Counted from the first letter of the stretch, positions 16,883-27,476 are shown. The stretch is 64,000 nt of DNA from Variovorax paradoxus (GCA_016806145.1 CP063166.1:5394001-5458000); one strand, 5' to 3'. Notes: generated from the letters alone by a model not told the origin. Made by a program: numbers and translations.

Positions 16883-19000
16883 TCACTTGCTCAGATCGAG
16901 CTTGTAGACCGAGCGCCCCTTCCCGCTCCCGTCGTCCGCCGTCAGCAGCGAGACGTTGTCCAGCCCCGCCGCCGTCGCCGACGCGAGCTGGCCCTGCCCC
17001 GAGGTGAACACCACGTTGCCGGCCGTCGTGGCCTTGGTGAAGCGCCAGCTGCGCGCCGCGCCGTTGGCCGCGCGCGTGATGGTCTTCTTCGCCTTCACGT
17101 AGGCGATCAGCACGTCGCGGTTGGCATCGGGCGAGGCATAGATCGTCGCGCGGCCGTCGAGCGCGGGGATGAAGCTCGCGCCGCTGGTGGCGCGGTAGTT
17201 GTTGGTGGCGATCACGAATTCCTTGGCCGGATCGATGGCCGCGCCCAGGTAGGTGAGGTTCCGGATGCGGCTGCCGACCTCCTGCGTCACGTCGATCTCG
17301 TACTGCACGTCGGGCGTGGTGAACATGTCGAAGTTGTAGCCCGGGAAGGTGCCGATCAGCTGCTGGTCGGCCGTGGCCGTGGTGCTGATCCTGTTGAAGC
17401 GCTTGGCCGCGGCCTCGAGCCAGGCCTTGATCTCGGCGCCCGTGACCTTCACTGCGTACACGGTGTTCGGGTACAGGTAGAGGTCGGCCGCGTTGAAGAT
17501 CGCGAGGTTGCCCACGGCCACGTCGGTGTAGTCGCGCCCGCCCTCGTAGCCCGACTTGAAGGGCGCGCTGACCGACAGCACCGGCAGGCTCGCGTACTGC
17601 GGCAGGTTGGCCTGGATGTAGCTCTTCACGTAGTCGGCCTGGGCCTGGTTCACGATCTGGATCGCGCCCGGGTCGCCGACGTCGGCGAAGTAGGTGTTCA
17701 TGCGGAAGTCGGTGCTGCCGATCGGCGTCTTCACGTAGTCGATCGCGGCCTGGTGCTGGGTCTCGATCAGCGGCGCGATGGCCGGGTCGGCATCGACGTA
17801 GACCGCCTTGCCCGCGTCGTCCTTGCCGGTCTGGGTGGAGCGCGCCTCGACCGCCGTCTTGCTCTTGTCGATGGCCCAGGCCTTGCCGTCCCACGACAGC
17901 TCGAGCTTGATCACCCCCAGCGCCTTGCCCCACGAGCTCGGCATCACGGCCGGCACGCCGTTCACGGTGCCGGCGGCGTTGTGCACGCCCGGCTGCTTGA
18001 AGCCGGGGCTGGCGCCGCGGTCGGGGAACACGCCGTGCTGGTGGCCCATCAGCAGCGCGTCGATGCCCGGCACCTTCGACAGGTGCAGGCCCGGGTTCTC
18101 CATGGTCGGCGTGTAGGCCGCGGCGTCGAGGCCGCCGTGCTGCAGTGCGACCACGATGTCGGCGCCCTTGGCGCGCAGCTCCGGGATGTAGCGCGTGGCC
18201 GCTTCCACCGCGCCCTCGGTGCGCAGCTTGCCCTCGAGATAGCGCTTGTCCCAGTTCATGATGCCCGGCGTGGTGAAGCCGATCACGCCGACCTTCAGCG
18301 GCACCGTCACGCGCGAACCGTCGGGCGCGGTGGCGGTGAAGCGCTTGTTGACGATGGTGTAGGGCGCGAGCAGCGGCTTGCCGCTCTTCACGCTCTGCAC
18401 GTTGGCCAGCACCAGCGGGAAGTTCGGGCCGGCGCACTTCTTCGTGCCGTCCACGCCCTCGACGTCGAGGCCGCCGCCGATGGCCTGGTTGAGGAAGTCG
18501 AGGCCGTAGTTGAACTCGTGGTTGCCCAGCGTGCCGGCGTCGAAGCCAGCGGCGTTCATCGCCTTGTACATCGACAGCGGCTGGGTGCACGGGATGCGGC
18601 TCACCAGCGCCTCGTAGTCGGCCAGCGCGGTGCCCTGGATGGTGTCGCCGTTGTCGAACAGCAGCGTGTTCGCGAACTCCTTGCGCGCGGCCGCGATCAG
18701 GGTGGCGGTGCGCTCGTAGCCATAGGACTTGTCCTCGGCGAGCTTGAAGTAGTCGTAGCTGCGCACGTTGAAGTGCAGGTCGGTGGTCTCGAGCAGCGCG
18801 ACGGTAGCGCGCGTGCCGGCCGCGATCGGCGCGGGGGCGGGCGCCGGGGACGGTGCCGGCGCGGGCGGCGGCACCGGCAGGAACACGCCGCCGCCGCCAT
18901 CGCCGCCGCCGCACGCGCTCAGCATGGCGGTGGCGATCAGTGCGGCGCAGGCGGTCATGGACGCGGTGCGTGGAAAGCGGGTGTTTGCGCGTGGCTTCAT
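16883..19000 (-). CDS. cpdB: CpdB-like 2',3'-cyclic nucleotide phosphodiesterase/3'-nucleotidase, lipoprotein
   Basis: 705 residues. A signal peptide ends in lipobox LSAC (about residues 28-31), followed by a Gly/Pro/Ala linker, so it is a probable periplasm-facing lipoprotein. The metallophosphoesterase ligands follow: TTDLHFN, DNGDTIQG, GNHEFNYG and GHQHGVFP. The C-terminal 5'-nucleotidase domain occupies about residues 430-640. The family scavenges cyclic nucleotides and 3'-nucleotides as phosphate and nucleoside sources. Lipid anchoring differs from the soluble E. coli enzyme. Confidence 0.9.
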   Translation of the reverse strand: MKPRANTRFPRTASMTACAALIATAMLSACGGGDGGGGVFLPVPPPAPAPSPAPAPAPIAAGTRATVALLETTDLHFNVRSYDYFKLAEDKSYGYERTATLIAAARKEFANTLLFDNGDTIQGTALADYEALVSRIPCTQPLSMYKAMNAAGFDAGTLGNHEFNYGLDFLNQAIGGGLDVEGVDGTKKCAGPNFPLVLANVQSVKSGKPLLAPYTIVNKRFTATAPDGSRVTVPLKVGVIGFTTPGIMNWDKRYLEGKLRTEGAVEAATRYIPELRAKGADIVVALQHGGLDAAAYTPTMENPGLHLSKVPGIDALLMGHQHGVFPDRGASPGFKQPGVHNAAGTVNGVPAVMPSSWGKALGVIKLELSWDGKAWAIDKSKTAVEARSTQTGKDDAGKAVYVDADPAIAPLIETQHQAAIDYVKTPIGSTDFRMNTYFADVGDPGAIQIVNQAQADYVKSYIQANLPQYASLPVLSVSAPFKSGYEGGRDYTDVAVGNLAIFNAADLYLYPNTVYAVKVTGAEIKAWLEAAAKRFNRISTTATADQQLIGTFPGYNFDMFTTPDVQYEIDVTQEVGSRIRNLTYLGAAIDPAKEFVIATNNYRATSGASFIPALDGRATIYASPDANRDVLIAYVKAKKTITRAANGAARSWRFTKATTAGNVVFTSGQGQLASATAAGLDNVSLLTADDGSGKGRSVYKLDLSK

Positions 19001-19109
19001 CGAAAGGTCTCCCTCCTGTTCAAGGAAGACCAGTCTCCGAAGCCGAAGTGACAGTCCGGTGAATGAATCCTGAAATGCAGCCGCGTTGCGACAAGCCGTG
19101 ACCGGATGT

Positions 19110-20333
19110 TTACGCGAGGTGATTCTTAAGTGGTACCGCAGCGTCCGCGATCGCCGCGGGGTCGGGGCTGCGGCCCGCGTCGAGCAGCTTGCGGCTCATC
19201 ATGTGATCGACCGGCGCGTTCACCGATTCCACGCACGCGAGTTGCCCGTCGACGTAGTGGAACAGCGAGAAGGCGTCGGGCTTGGGCCCCGCGCGGCGCA
19301 CCGTGACATGGCCCGCCGTGCCCTCGGCCGGCACCAGGCCCACCATCTGCAGCCGCATGCCGCCCTGGTCGGACCAGAACCATGGCACCACGTCGTGCGC
19401 GCGCGCCGTTCCCAGCAGCGTCGCAACCGCGGTGCGCGCCTGGTCGTTGGCGTTTTGCACCGACTCGAGCCGCAGCGCGCGGCCCGCGCGCCGGTCGGGG
19501 AAGCGCGTGCAGTCGCCAACCGCGAGCACGCCGGCCGCACTGGTCTGCATGTGCTCGTCGACCACGATGCCGTCGGCGCATTCGATGCCTGCGGCCTGCG
19601 CGAGCGCGGTCTCGGGCACCGCGCCGATGCCCAGCAGCAGCAGGTCGACCGGCTGCGGCGCGCCGTTCACGCGCAGCGACACCAGCCGGTCGCCCTCGAC
19701 CTCGAAGCCGTCGGCGGTCGCGCCCAGCACGATGTCGATGCCGGCGGCGCGGTGCGTGGCCAGCACGTGGTCCGAGAGCTCGGGCGAGACCGCGCGGCCC
19801 AGCAGGCGCGGCGCGCTCTCGATCACCTGCACCTCCTTGCCGAGCGCCTTGGCGGTGGCCGCGACCTCGAGGCCGATGAAGCCGCCGCCGAGCACCGTGA
19901 CGCGCTGCGCCTCGGCCAGCCGCGCGCGCAGGCGATGCGCCTCGTCGGCCGCGCGCAGGCTCGCGACATTGACCAGCTCGTGCGAGAGCGCGGCGATCCG
20001 GCGCGCGCGCGTGCCGGTGGCCAGCACCAGCGCTTCCCACGGCAGCACCGCGCCCGAGCGCAGGGTCACGTTGCGCGCCTCGCGGTCGATGGCCACGGCC
20101 GCATCGCCCAGGTGCAGCGTGATGCCGGCCTCGCGGTACCAGTCGGCCGCCTTGTGCGGCTGCGTGGCTTCCTCGGCGCTCTTGAGGAAGGCCTTCGACA
20201 GCGGCGGGCGGTGGTAGGGCTCGCAGGCCTCCTCGCAGACCAGGTGCACGCGCGCGCCCTGCCCCGCCTCGGCGAGACCGGCGCACAACTGGGCCGCCGC
20301 GTGGCCGCCGCCGATGATGACGATGGAATTCAT
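19110..20333 (-). CDS. FAD-dependent ferredoxin/rubredoxin-type reductase
   Basis: 407 residues. An FAD-binding Rossmann motif GGGHAAAQ is at residues 8-15, PYHRPPLSK follows at about 40, a second dinucleotide site GGGFIGLE for NAD(P)H is near 150, and GDCTRFPD near 280 closes the FAD site. The C-terminal reductase domain (about 325-400) matches ferredoxin reductases of aromatic dioxygenases. No ferredoxin or oxygenase is adjacent. Its nearest neighbour is a truncated haemoglobin 29 bases upstream on the same strand, so it may reduce that haem protein (inference). Confidence 0.85.
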   Translation of the reverse strand: MNSIVIIGGGHAAAQLCAGLAEAGQGARVHLVCEEACEPYHRPPLSKAFLKSAEEATQPHKAADWYREAGITLHLGDAAVAIDREARNVTLRSGAVLPWEALVLATGTRARRIAALSHELVNVASLRAADEAHRLRARLAEAQRVTVLGGGFIGLEVAATAKALGKEVQVIESAPRLLGRAVSPELSDHVLATHRAAGIDIVLGATADGFEVEGDRLVSLRVNGAPQPVDLLLLGIGAVPETALAQAAGIECADGIVVDEHMQTSAAGVLAVGDCTRFPDRRAGRALRLESVQNANDQARTAVATLLGTARAHDVVPWFWSDQGGMRLQMVGLVPAEGTAGHVTVRRAGPKPDAFSLFHYVDGQLACVESVNAPVDHMMSRKLLDAGRSPDPAAIADAAVPLKNHLA

Positions 20334-20361
20334 GAAGTGAGTCTTTCGAAGGTCGTTGTGC

Positions 20362-20781
20362 TCAGCCGGCGCGGTTGCGCATCCAGTCGGCGGTCTTGAA
20401 GAAGGAGTCGCGCAGCCGCGCGCGCAGGTCCTCGGGCACCTCGGTCTCGCCCATGGCCTGGTCCATGCACGCCAGCCACTGGTCGCGTTCCTTGATGCCG
20501 ATGCTGTGGCCGCCGATGCTCTGCGGCAGGTGGCGCGCGCGCAGCATCGGATGGCCGAAGCGGTCGGTGTAGTAAGCGGGGCCGCCGAGCCAGCCGCAGA
20601 GGAACCAGAACAGCCGCTGGCGCGCGTTGTCGAGGTCGCTGCCGTGCACCGCGCGCAGTTGCGCGTAACCGGGCTCGAGGTCCATCAGGTCGTAGAAGCG
20701 CTCGACCAGCGCGCGCACTTTTTCCTCGCCGCCGATCCATTCGAAGGGCGTGTCGAAGGGCGGCTTGTCCTGGATCTGCAT
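20362..20781 (-). CDS. Group II truncated haemoglobin
   Basis: 139 residues. Recognised by the VRALVERFYDLMD helix, RLFWFLCGWLGGP, the FGHPMLRARH stretch that carries the proximal-side His, and Trp in DQWLACMDQAM, the position conserved in TrHb2 proteins. Such proteins bind O2 and can detoxify NO or peroxide. It lies three bases from fabV and 28 bases from the flavoprotein reductase, in one probable operon. Confidence 0.88.
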   Translation of the reverse strand: MQIQDKPPFDTPFEWIGGEEKVRALVERFYDLMDLEPGYAQLRAVHGSDLDNARQRLFWFLCGWLGGPAYYTDRFGHPMLRARHLPQSIGGHSIGIKERDQWLACMDQAMGETEVPEDLRARLRDSFFKTADWMRNRAG

Positions 20782-20784
20782 CGC

Positions 20785-21987
20785 TCAGCCCACCTGCACG
20801 AGGCCGGGGATCGGCACGTCGGGATTGGCATCGGCCGCGTAGTCCACGCCCTCGATGCCGAAGCCGAACAGGCGCAAGAACTCGGCCTTGTAGCCCGCGA
20901 AGTCGGTCAGCGCCTGCAGGTTCTCGCTCGTGACCTGCGGCCAGAGCTCGAGCACGCGCGCCTGCACTGCGGGCGCGAGCTCCTTGCGGTCGGCGCGCAG
21001 CCGGCCTTCCTCGTCGAGCGGCGGCGCGCTGCCGTAGAGGCCTTCGCGGAACAGGCCGTCGACCTGCTCGATGCAGCCCTCGTGCGTGCCCTCTTCCTTC
21101 ATCACCTTGAACAGCAGCGAGAGGTACAGCGGCATCATCGGGATCGCCGAGCTGGCCTGCGTGACCACGGCCTTGAGCACCGCCACGCGCGCATCGCCGC
21201 CGCCATGGGCCGCGAGCTTGGCGCGGATCGCGGGCACGGTGCGGTCGAGGTCCTTCTTGGCCGCGCCGATCGAGCCGTTCCAGTAGATGTCCTGCGTGAT
21301 CTTCTCGCCGAGGTAGGTGAAGGCCGTGGTCTTCGCGCCCTCGGCCAGCACGCCGGCTTCGTGCAGCGCGTCGATCCACAGCTGCCAGTCCTCGCCGCCC
21401 ATCACGGCCACCGTGTTGTCGATCTCCTCCTGCGTCGCGGGCTCGAGCACGGTCTCCTTGACCGTGCCGCTGTCGGTGTCGATGCCGCGCAGGCTCACCG
21501 CCTGGCCGATGGGCTTGAGGGTGGAGTTGAAGATCTGGCCGGTCTTCGGATGGGTGCGCCGCGGCGCCGCGAGGCTGTAGACCACGAGGTCGACCTGGCC
21601 CAGGTCCTGGCGGATGGTCTCGATCACCTGCTGCTTGACCGCATCGGAGAAGCCGTCGCCGTTGATGCTCTTCGCATAGCGGCCCTCGGCCGTGGCGAGG
21701 CGCTCGAAGGCGGCCGTGTTGTACCAGCCGGGCGTGCCGGTCTTGGTGGCGCTGCCGGCGCGCTCGAAGAACACGCCCAGCGTGTCGGCGCCGCCGCCGA
21801 AGGCCGCGACGATGCGCGCCGCGAGGCCATAGCCGGTGGAGGCACCGATCACCAGCACCCGCTTCGGCGCGCCCGCGACCGGGCCCTGGGCCCGCACGTG
21901 CTCGATCTGTTGCCGGACATTGGCCTCGCAGCCGACGGGATGGGTCGTGACGCAGATGAAGCCACGCACGCGCGGTTGGATGATCAT
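20785..21987 (-). CDS. fabV: Enoyl-ACP/enoyl-CoA reductase FabV
   Basis: 400 residues. The FabV N-terminus ([20 protein letters not shown]), the NADH site [15 protein letters not shown], and the active-site Y-x8-K ([11 protein letters not shown] near residue 225) are all present. It catalyses the last reduction of fatty-acid elongation and, unlike FabI, is intrinsically triclosan-tolerant in studied species. Transcribed divergently from the amino acid transporter. Confidence 0.96.
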   Translation of the reverse strand: MIIQPRVRGFICVTTHPVGCEANVRQQIEHVRAQGPVAGAPKRVLVIGASTGYGLAARIVAAFGGGADTLGVFFERAGSATKTGTPGWYNTAAFERLATAEGRYAKSINGDGFSDAVKQQVIETIRQDLGQVDLVVYSLAAPRRTHPKTGQIFNSTLKPIGQAVSLRGIDTDSGTVKETVLEPATQEEIDNTVAVMGGEDWQLWIDALHEAGVLAEGAKTTAFTYLGEKITQDIYWNGSIGAAKKDLDRTVPAIRAKLAAHGGGDARVAVLKAVVTQASSAIPMMPLYLSLLFKVMKEEGTHEGCIEQVDGLFREGLYGSAPPLDEEGRLRADRKELAPAVQARVLELWPQVTSENLQALTDFAGYKAEFLRLFGFGIEGVDYAADANPDVPIPGLVQVG

Positions 21988-22188
21988 GGGGAGGAAGGCA
22001 GTCTGGGAAAGGAAAAGGACGGGTGGCGCGCGAGGCGCCGGGCACCGGTCTCTTGACGGGCGCGCGGGCGCGAATTTACCGCACGTTCATTCCCATGCGG
22101 CCATGTACATATATGGATTGACCATTTAATGAACCGAAGTTTTGTTGATATGGTGCCGCCCTTGCATTCACAGAAGGAGAAGAAACAC

Positions 22189-23016
22189 ATGCGCCTGAAC
22201 ATCCTCGCCGCGGCCCTCGCCGCCTCCGCCCTGCTCGCGGGCACCGTGGCCCACGCCGACCAGCTGGCCGACATCAAGAAGAAGGGCGAACTCGTGGTCG
22301 GCGTGCTCGGCACCGACGAGCCCGCCACCTTCATCGACCCCAAGACGCGCCAGATCGTGGGCTACGAGGTCGACCTCGCCAACGCCATCGCCAAGAAGAT
22401 CGGCGTGAAGACCACGCTCAAGCAGATCGCCGTGGCCGCGCGCATTCCCGAGTTGCAGCAGGGCCACGTCGACCTGGTCGCCGCCGGCCTCACGCACAAC
22501 AAGGAACGCGAGGCGCAGATCGACTTCTCGCTGACCACCTTCGTGACCGGCCAGAAGGCGATCGTGAAGAAGGACAGCGGCATCGCCGAGGTATCGCAAC
22601 TCGGCGGCAAGAAGGTGCTGACCATCCGCGGCGGCACCCAGGAACCCAACATCCGCAAGGCCGTGCCCACGGCCGACGTCGTGACCTTCGACACCAGCCA
22701 GCAGGCCTTCCAGGCGCTGCAGCAGGGCAAGGGCGTGGGCTACGTCGACGACGAGGCCGCGCTGCTGCGCAGCTACGCCAAGCTCGGCCCGCAGAAGGCC
22801 CAGTACGTGGTGCTCAAGCAGAACCTCAGCACCGAGGCGCTGGCCATCGGCATCAAGAAGGGCGAGACCGGCCTGAAGGCGGTGGTGGACGACACGCTGC
22901 GCGAGCTCGAGAAGTCGGGCGAGGCCGAGAAGATCTTCGTGAAGTGGTACGGCCCGAACACCGCCTCGGGCTTCCAGACGCGCGACTTCAAGTTCGAGAG
23001 CGACAAGATCGACTGA
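22189..23016 (+). CDS. Polar amino acid ABC transporter, substrate-binding protein
   Basis: 275 residues from ATG 22189, preceded by AAGGAG; an upstream in-frame ATG at 22129 would spoil the signal peptide. A cleavable Sec signal ends around AHA-D. The family-3 solute-binding fold follows (GELVVGVLGTDEPATF, VGYEVDLANAIAKKI, QGHVDLVAAGLTHNKER). Glutamate, glutamine or cystine-like substrates are typical; I cannot choose. Two permeases and an ATPase follow after an intergenic hairpin. Confidence 0.88.
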   Translation: MRLNILAAALAASALLAGTVAHADQLADIKKKGELVVGVLGTDEPATFIDPKTRQIVGYEVDLANAIAKKIGVKTTLKQIAVAARIPELQQGHVDLVAAGLTHNKEREAQIDFSLTTFVTGQKAIVKKDSGIAEVSQLGGKKVLTIRGGTQEPNIRKAVPTADVVTFDTSQQAFQALQQGKGVGYVDDEAALLRSYAKLGPQKAQYVVLKQNLSTEALAIGIKKGETGLKAVVDDTLRELEKSGEAEKIFVKWYGPNTASGFQTRDFKFESDKID

Positions 23017-23039
23017 TCTCCCATATCGGGATCGGGCCA

Positions 23040-23147
23040 CCGGACGCAGAGGACGCGAAGGTTTCGCAAAGGACGCGAAAAGAGAAAGAAAGTCTTCCAG
23101 GTTTTCTTTCGCGCTCTTCGCGTCACCTTCGCGTCCTCTGCGTCCGG
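23040..23147. repeat. Long intergenic inverted repeat (23-bp perfect arms)
   Basis: Arms at 23040-23062 and 23125-23147 are perfect reverse complements (CCGGACGCAGAGGACGCGAAGG plus one base). The inner part also pairs imperfectly: GACGCGAAAAGAGAAAG against CTTTCGCGCTCTTCGCGTC. The word GGACGCGAA recurs within the left arm. The element is in the 219-base gap between the binding-protein and permease genes and contains no credible gene. It looks like a dispersed intergenic palindrome, and could reduce readthrough so the binding protein outnumbers the permeases (inference). Confidence 0.85.
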
Positions 23148-23234
23148 CTGCCCGCATTCGGCAGCCGCCCCATTGCCCGCCACGCTCCCGGGTAGTGGGC
23201 GGACTCCTCTCGCGGCAGCGATACTGTCGCCCCC

Positions 23235-23930
23235 ATGCCCCTGTTCGACTATTCCTTGCTGCTGACCGGCAAGTACCACGACATGCTCGTCGCGGGCTTG
23301 TGGCTGTCGCTGCAGCTGCTCGCGGCCTCGCTGGTGTGCGCGCTGCCGATCGCGCTCGTGGTGGCCATGCTGCGCCTGTCGCCGCTGGCGCCGCTGCGCT
23401 GGCTCGGCTTCGCCTACGTGGAATCGATCCGCAACATCCCGCTGCTGGCCCACATGCTGTTCTGGTACTTCGGCGCGCCCGAGCTGCTGCCCGAAGGCGT
23501 GAAGCAATGGCTCTACGCGGGCCACATCGAGGCCTACAGCGCGATCGTCGCGCTGTCGCTCTACACGGCCGCCTTCATGGCCGAGGACATGCGCAGCGGC
23601 ATCCGCTCGATCCCCGCGGTGCAGTTCGAGGCCGGCCGCGCGCTGGGCTTCGGCTGGCTCGCGACGATGCGCCGCGTGGTGCTGCCGCAGGCGCTGCGCG
23701 TGACCGTGCCGCCGCTGATCTCGCAGACCCTGAGCCTGTGGAAGAACACCTCCATCGCCACCGTGATCGGCGTGGCCGAACTCATGTACCAGGCTGGCCA
23801 GGTCGAAAGCGCGACCTTCCGCAGCTTCGAGTCCTTCGCCTTCGCGAGCGCGGCCTACCTCACGGTCTCGCTCGCCATCACGGCGCTCGCGAGCTGGTAC
23901 CACCACCGCTTCCCGGTGAGGACGCTGTGA
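23235..23930 (+). CDS. Amino acid ABC transporter permease 1
   Basis: 231 residues with about five hydrophobic segments. The family EAA loop is visible as FEAGRALGFGWLATMRRVVLPQ near residues 134-155, which docks with the ATPase. It begins with the HisM/GltJ-type N-terminus. Forms the inner-membrane channel with the next permease. It lies 218 bases after the binding-protein gene, beyond the hairpin. Confidence 0.9.
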   Translation: MPLFDYSLLLTGKYHDMLVAGLWLSLQLLAASLVCALPIALVVAMLRLSPLAPLRWLGFAYVESIRNIPLLAHMLFWYFGAPELLPEGVKQWLYAGHIEAYSAIVALSLYTAAFMAEDMRSGIRSIPAVQFEAGRALGFGWLATMRRVVLPQALRVTVPPLISQTLSLWKNTSIATVIGVAELMYQAGQVESATFRSFESFAFASAAYLTVSLAITALASWYHHRFPVRTL

Positions 23931-23949
23931 TGCGCACGGAGGCTTCGCG

Positions 23950-24680
23950 ATGATCGAGCTGATCCAGGACTACTGGCTCTACTTCCTGATCGGCCAGTAC
24001 CCCAACGGCCCGCTCGGCGGGCTGGTGCTGACCCTGCTGCTGGCCTCGTGCGGGCTGGTGCTCGCGCTGCCGCTGGGCATCGTGCTCGGCCTGGCGCGCG
24101 TGAGCCCGTGGCGCTGGCTGCGCTGGCCGGTCAGCGGCTTCGTGTTCGTGGTGCGCGGGCTGCCGCTCCTGATGGTGATCTTCTGGGCCTACTTCTTCCT
24201 GCCCAGCGTCACCGGCGTGAAGACCGACCAGTTCGCCACGATGCTGATCGCGCTGGTGGTGTTCGACGCCGCCTACCTGGCCGAGATCGTGCGCGCCGGC
24301 ATCCAGGGCCTGCCGCGCGGCCAGATGGAGACCGCGCGCGCGCTCGGTCTGAGCTGGAGCCGCGCGATGCGCCTGGTGGTGCTGCCGCAGGCGCTGCGCA
24401 GCATGCTGCCCTCGCTGGTGAACCAGTTCGTCTCGACCATCAAGGAGACCTCGCTGGGCTACATCATCGGCCTGGCCGAGGTCTCGTTCATCGCCACCCA
24501 GATCAACACCCAGGTGTTCACCAAGCCGGCCCAGGTCTTCGGCATCCTCGGGCTGACCTATTTCATCCTCTGCTTCGGCCTCTCGCGCTTCGCCTACTGG
24601 CTCGAGCGCCGCCTCGCGCGGCGCGGCCTGCCGGTGGTCGCGGTCACCGAGGGCCGGGCCGCCGCCCGCAAGGCTTCCGC

Positions 24681-24684
<4 letters not shown>
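23950..24684 (+). CDS. Amino acid ABC transporter permease 2
   Basis: 244 residues with about five membrane segments. The EAA loop reads [22 protein letters not shown] near residues 127-148. The sequence resembles GltK-type subunits. Its 3' end overlaps the ATPase start by four bases (ATGA). It presumably pairs with the upstream permease as a heterodimer. Confidence 0.9.
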
Positions 24685-25420
<736 letters not shown>

Positions 25421-25424
<4 letters not shown>

Positions 25425-26446
25425 CGAATACCGCTTCCCTCCAGACCCTGCCCGTGATCGACGTCGCGCCGCTGGTGGCCGGCGACGCGCCGGGCCGCGA
25501 GGCCGTGGCCGCGCGCATCGGCGAGGCCTGCCGCGCGCACGGCTTCTTCTACGCGACGGGGCATGGCGTCGACCCCGCGCTGGTGGCGCGGCTCGAGACC
25601 CTGAGCCACCGCTTCTTCGACCTGCCCGAGGCGACCAAGATGCAGTGGCGCATGGCGCTCGGCGGGCGCGCCTGGCGCGGCTACTTCCCGCTCGGCGGCG
25701 AACTGACCTCGGGCCGGCCCGACTGGAAGGAAGGGCTCTACCTCGGCACCGAGCTGCCGGCCACGCATCCACTGGTGCAGGCCAGGACGCCGGTGCACGG
25801 GCCGAATCTCTTTCCCGACGCGCCGGGCCTCGAGGACTTCCGCGACACCATCCTCGGCTACATGGCGGCCGTGACGCAGCTCGGTCACCGGCTGATGGAA
25901 GGCATCGCGCTGAGCCTCGGCCTGCCCGCCGACTACTTCGCGGCGCGCTACACGGGCGATCCGCTGATCCTGTTCCGGCTCTTCGACTATCCCTCGCAGC
26001 CGGTGCCCGAGGGCCTGGACGTGCAATGGGGCGTGGGCGAGCACACCGACTACGGCCTCTTGACGATCCTGCACCAGGACAGCGTGGGCGGCCTCGCGGT
26101 GCACACGCCCGCGGGCTGGATCGATGCGCCGCCGATCGCGGGCTCCTTCGTCTGCAACATCGGCGACATGCTCGACCGCATGACCGGCGGCCTCTACAAG
26201 TCGACGCCGCACCGCGTGAAGCGCAACACCTCGGGGCGCAACCGGCTGTCGTTCCCGCTGTTCTTCGATCCCAACTTCGAGGCGCGCGTGCAGCGCATCG
26301 AGGGCCTCGCGGGCGCGGTGGCCGCGGACGACAGCGCCGAGCGCTGGGACCGCGCCAACGTGCACGCCTTCAGCGGCCGCTACGGCGACTACCTGCTGGC
26401 GAAGGTGTCGAAGGTGTTCCCGCAGCTGCGCGACGAAGTGCTCTGA
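25421..26446 (+). CDS. 2-oxoglutarate/Fe(II) oxygenase, isopenicillin N synthase family
   Basis: 341 residues. DIOX_N domain (about 10-130) then the 2OG-Fe(II) core with H208 and D210 (EHTDYG), H264 (STPHRV), and R275/S277 in the RxS cosubstrate site (NRLSFPLFF). Translationally coupled to the transporter ATPase, so it may modify or break down the imported amino acid. The substrate is unknown. Its last 58 bases overlap a gene on the opposite strand. Confidence 0.87.
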
Positions 26447-26712
26447 GGCGCGCTCGCCGGGAGGTCGAGGAACTCGTCCTCCCAGCGGCCGACATCTGCG
26501 CCGGGGTCGGAGATCGGCACCAGCTTGTCGCTGCGGCAGTAGAAGGTCCAGCCCTCGAACAGCACGTCGTAGTAGGTGCCGGGCAGGTAGCGCTCGCTCG
26601 GCGCTTCATAGGGTGCCGAGACCACCTCGACGATGCGGCCGACCGCGCGCTCGGTCATCGGCGACGCGAGGCAGCTGTCGAGCACATGGCACAGGGTGCC
26701 GATCCTGATCAC
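26389..26712 (-). CDS. Hypothetical protein, 107 aa
   Basis: GTG start at 26712 overlaps the stop of the upstream HAD gene (GTGA), so the two are coupled. The conserved-looking core is [44 protein letters not shown] in short pieces: a beta-rich segment with many Tyr and Phe. Then an acidic WEDEFLDLP tail. No family recognised. The 3' end runs 58 bases into the oxygenase gene on the other strand; the core codes before the overlap. Confidence 0.65.
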   Translation of the reverse strand: MIRIGTLCHVLDSCLASPMTERAVGRIVEVVSAPYEAPSERYLPGTYYDVLFEGWTFYCRSDKLVPISDPGADVGRWEDEFLDLPASAPQSTSSRSCGNTFDTFASR

Positions 26713-27395
26713 GGCCGCACCATCTCGCCAGGAAACCAGCGCGGCAGGTGCGCGTTCGCGTCGTGCAGCGACTCGAGCACGTGGAAGGCCTGCTCGACGA
26801 TCGCCGCGGGCGGGTGCTTGAGGTCCGGCACGATCACCACCCGCAGGCCCGCGGCCAGCGCGGCCTTGGCGCCGTTCTCGCTGTCCTCGAAGGCGATGCA
26901 CTGCGTCGGGTCCACGCCCAGGCGCGAGGCCGCGAGCAGGTAGAGCGCCGGGTCGGGCTTGGCGCGCGGCACCTCGTCACCACCCGCGAAGGCCTCGAAG
27001 TGATGCAGCACGCCGAGGCTGCCGAGGCAGGCCTGGATCTGCCCGCTGGTGGAGGACGAGGCCACGGCGCAGCGCGTGCCGCGCGCGCGCAGGGCGCCCA
27101 GGAACTCGGCCGCGCCGGGCTTGATGGGGAACAGCGGCGTGCCGTCGGAGCGTTCGAGCGCCAGCGCCTGGCGCACGTGCTCGAGGGCATGGCGGAAGGC
27201 GGCCTGGCCGCCGAGCAGGCCCGAGAGGATGAGCTCGGACTCGGCGGTGGCCAGGCCCACCACCTGCAGGTACTGGGCGTGGCTGAGCTCGACGTCGAGC
27301 GTGCGGGCGGCCGCCATCCAGGCGGCCATGATGGGCCGCTCGGAGTCGATCAGCAGCCCGTCCATGTCGAAGATTGCGGCGGAGAACATCGCCAC
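26709..27395 (-). CDS. HAD-superfamily phosphatase (CbbY/phosphoglucomutase-like)
   Basis: 228 residues. HAD motif I FDMDGLLIDSE (D9, D11), motif II in ASSSTSG, Lys in RAKPDPALYL and acidic motif IV FEDSENG are present, with a helical cap between I and II. This group dephosphorylates small sugar phosphates or phosphoglycolate. The true substrate is not predictable. Operon with the 107-aa gene downstream. Confidence 0.87.
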   Translation of the reverse strand: MAMFSAAIFDMDGLLIDSERPIMAAWMAAARTLDVELSHAQYLQVVGLATAESELILSGLLGGQAAFRHALEHVRQALALERSDGTPLFPIKPGAAEFLGALRARGTRCAVASSSTSGQIQACLGSLGVLHHFEAFAGGDEVPRAKPDPALYLLAASRLGVDPTQCIAFEDSENGAKAALAAGLRVVIVPDLKHPPAAIVEQAFHVLESLHDANAHLPRWFPGEMVRP

Positions 27396-27426
27396 GATCC
27401 TACCCTCGAGCCCCGCCCCGAATGAC

Positions 27427-27449
27427 GAAGGGGCCGCAAGGGCCCCTTC
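27427..27449 (-). terminator. Intrinsic-like terminator after the MHS transporter gene
   Basis: GAAGGGGCC and GGGCCCCTTC form an approximately nine-pair GC stem with a short loop, 28 bases past the transporter stop. Only a weak T-rich tail follows on the minus strand. Confidence 0.6.
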
Positions 27450-27476
27450 TCGTGCAATGGATGCGACGGCGCGCGC

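Noticed and set aside
16842..18914. 690-residue second minus-strand frame in cpdB
   Set aside because: Out-of-frame reading of the same gene; the 705-residue frame has signal peptide and catalytic motifs.
22944..23195. Plus-strand 83-residue frame across the 23-bp inverted repeat
   Set aside because: It is mostly the hairpin sequence read as protein.
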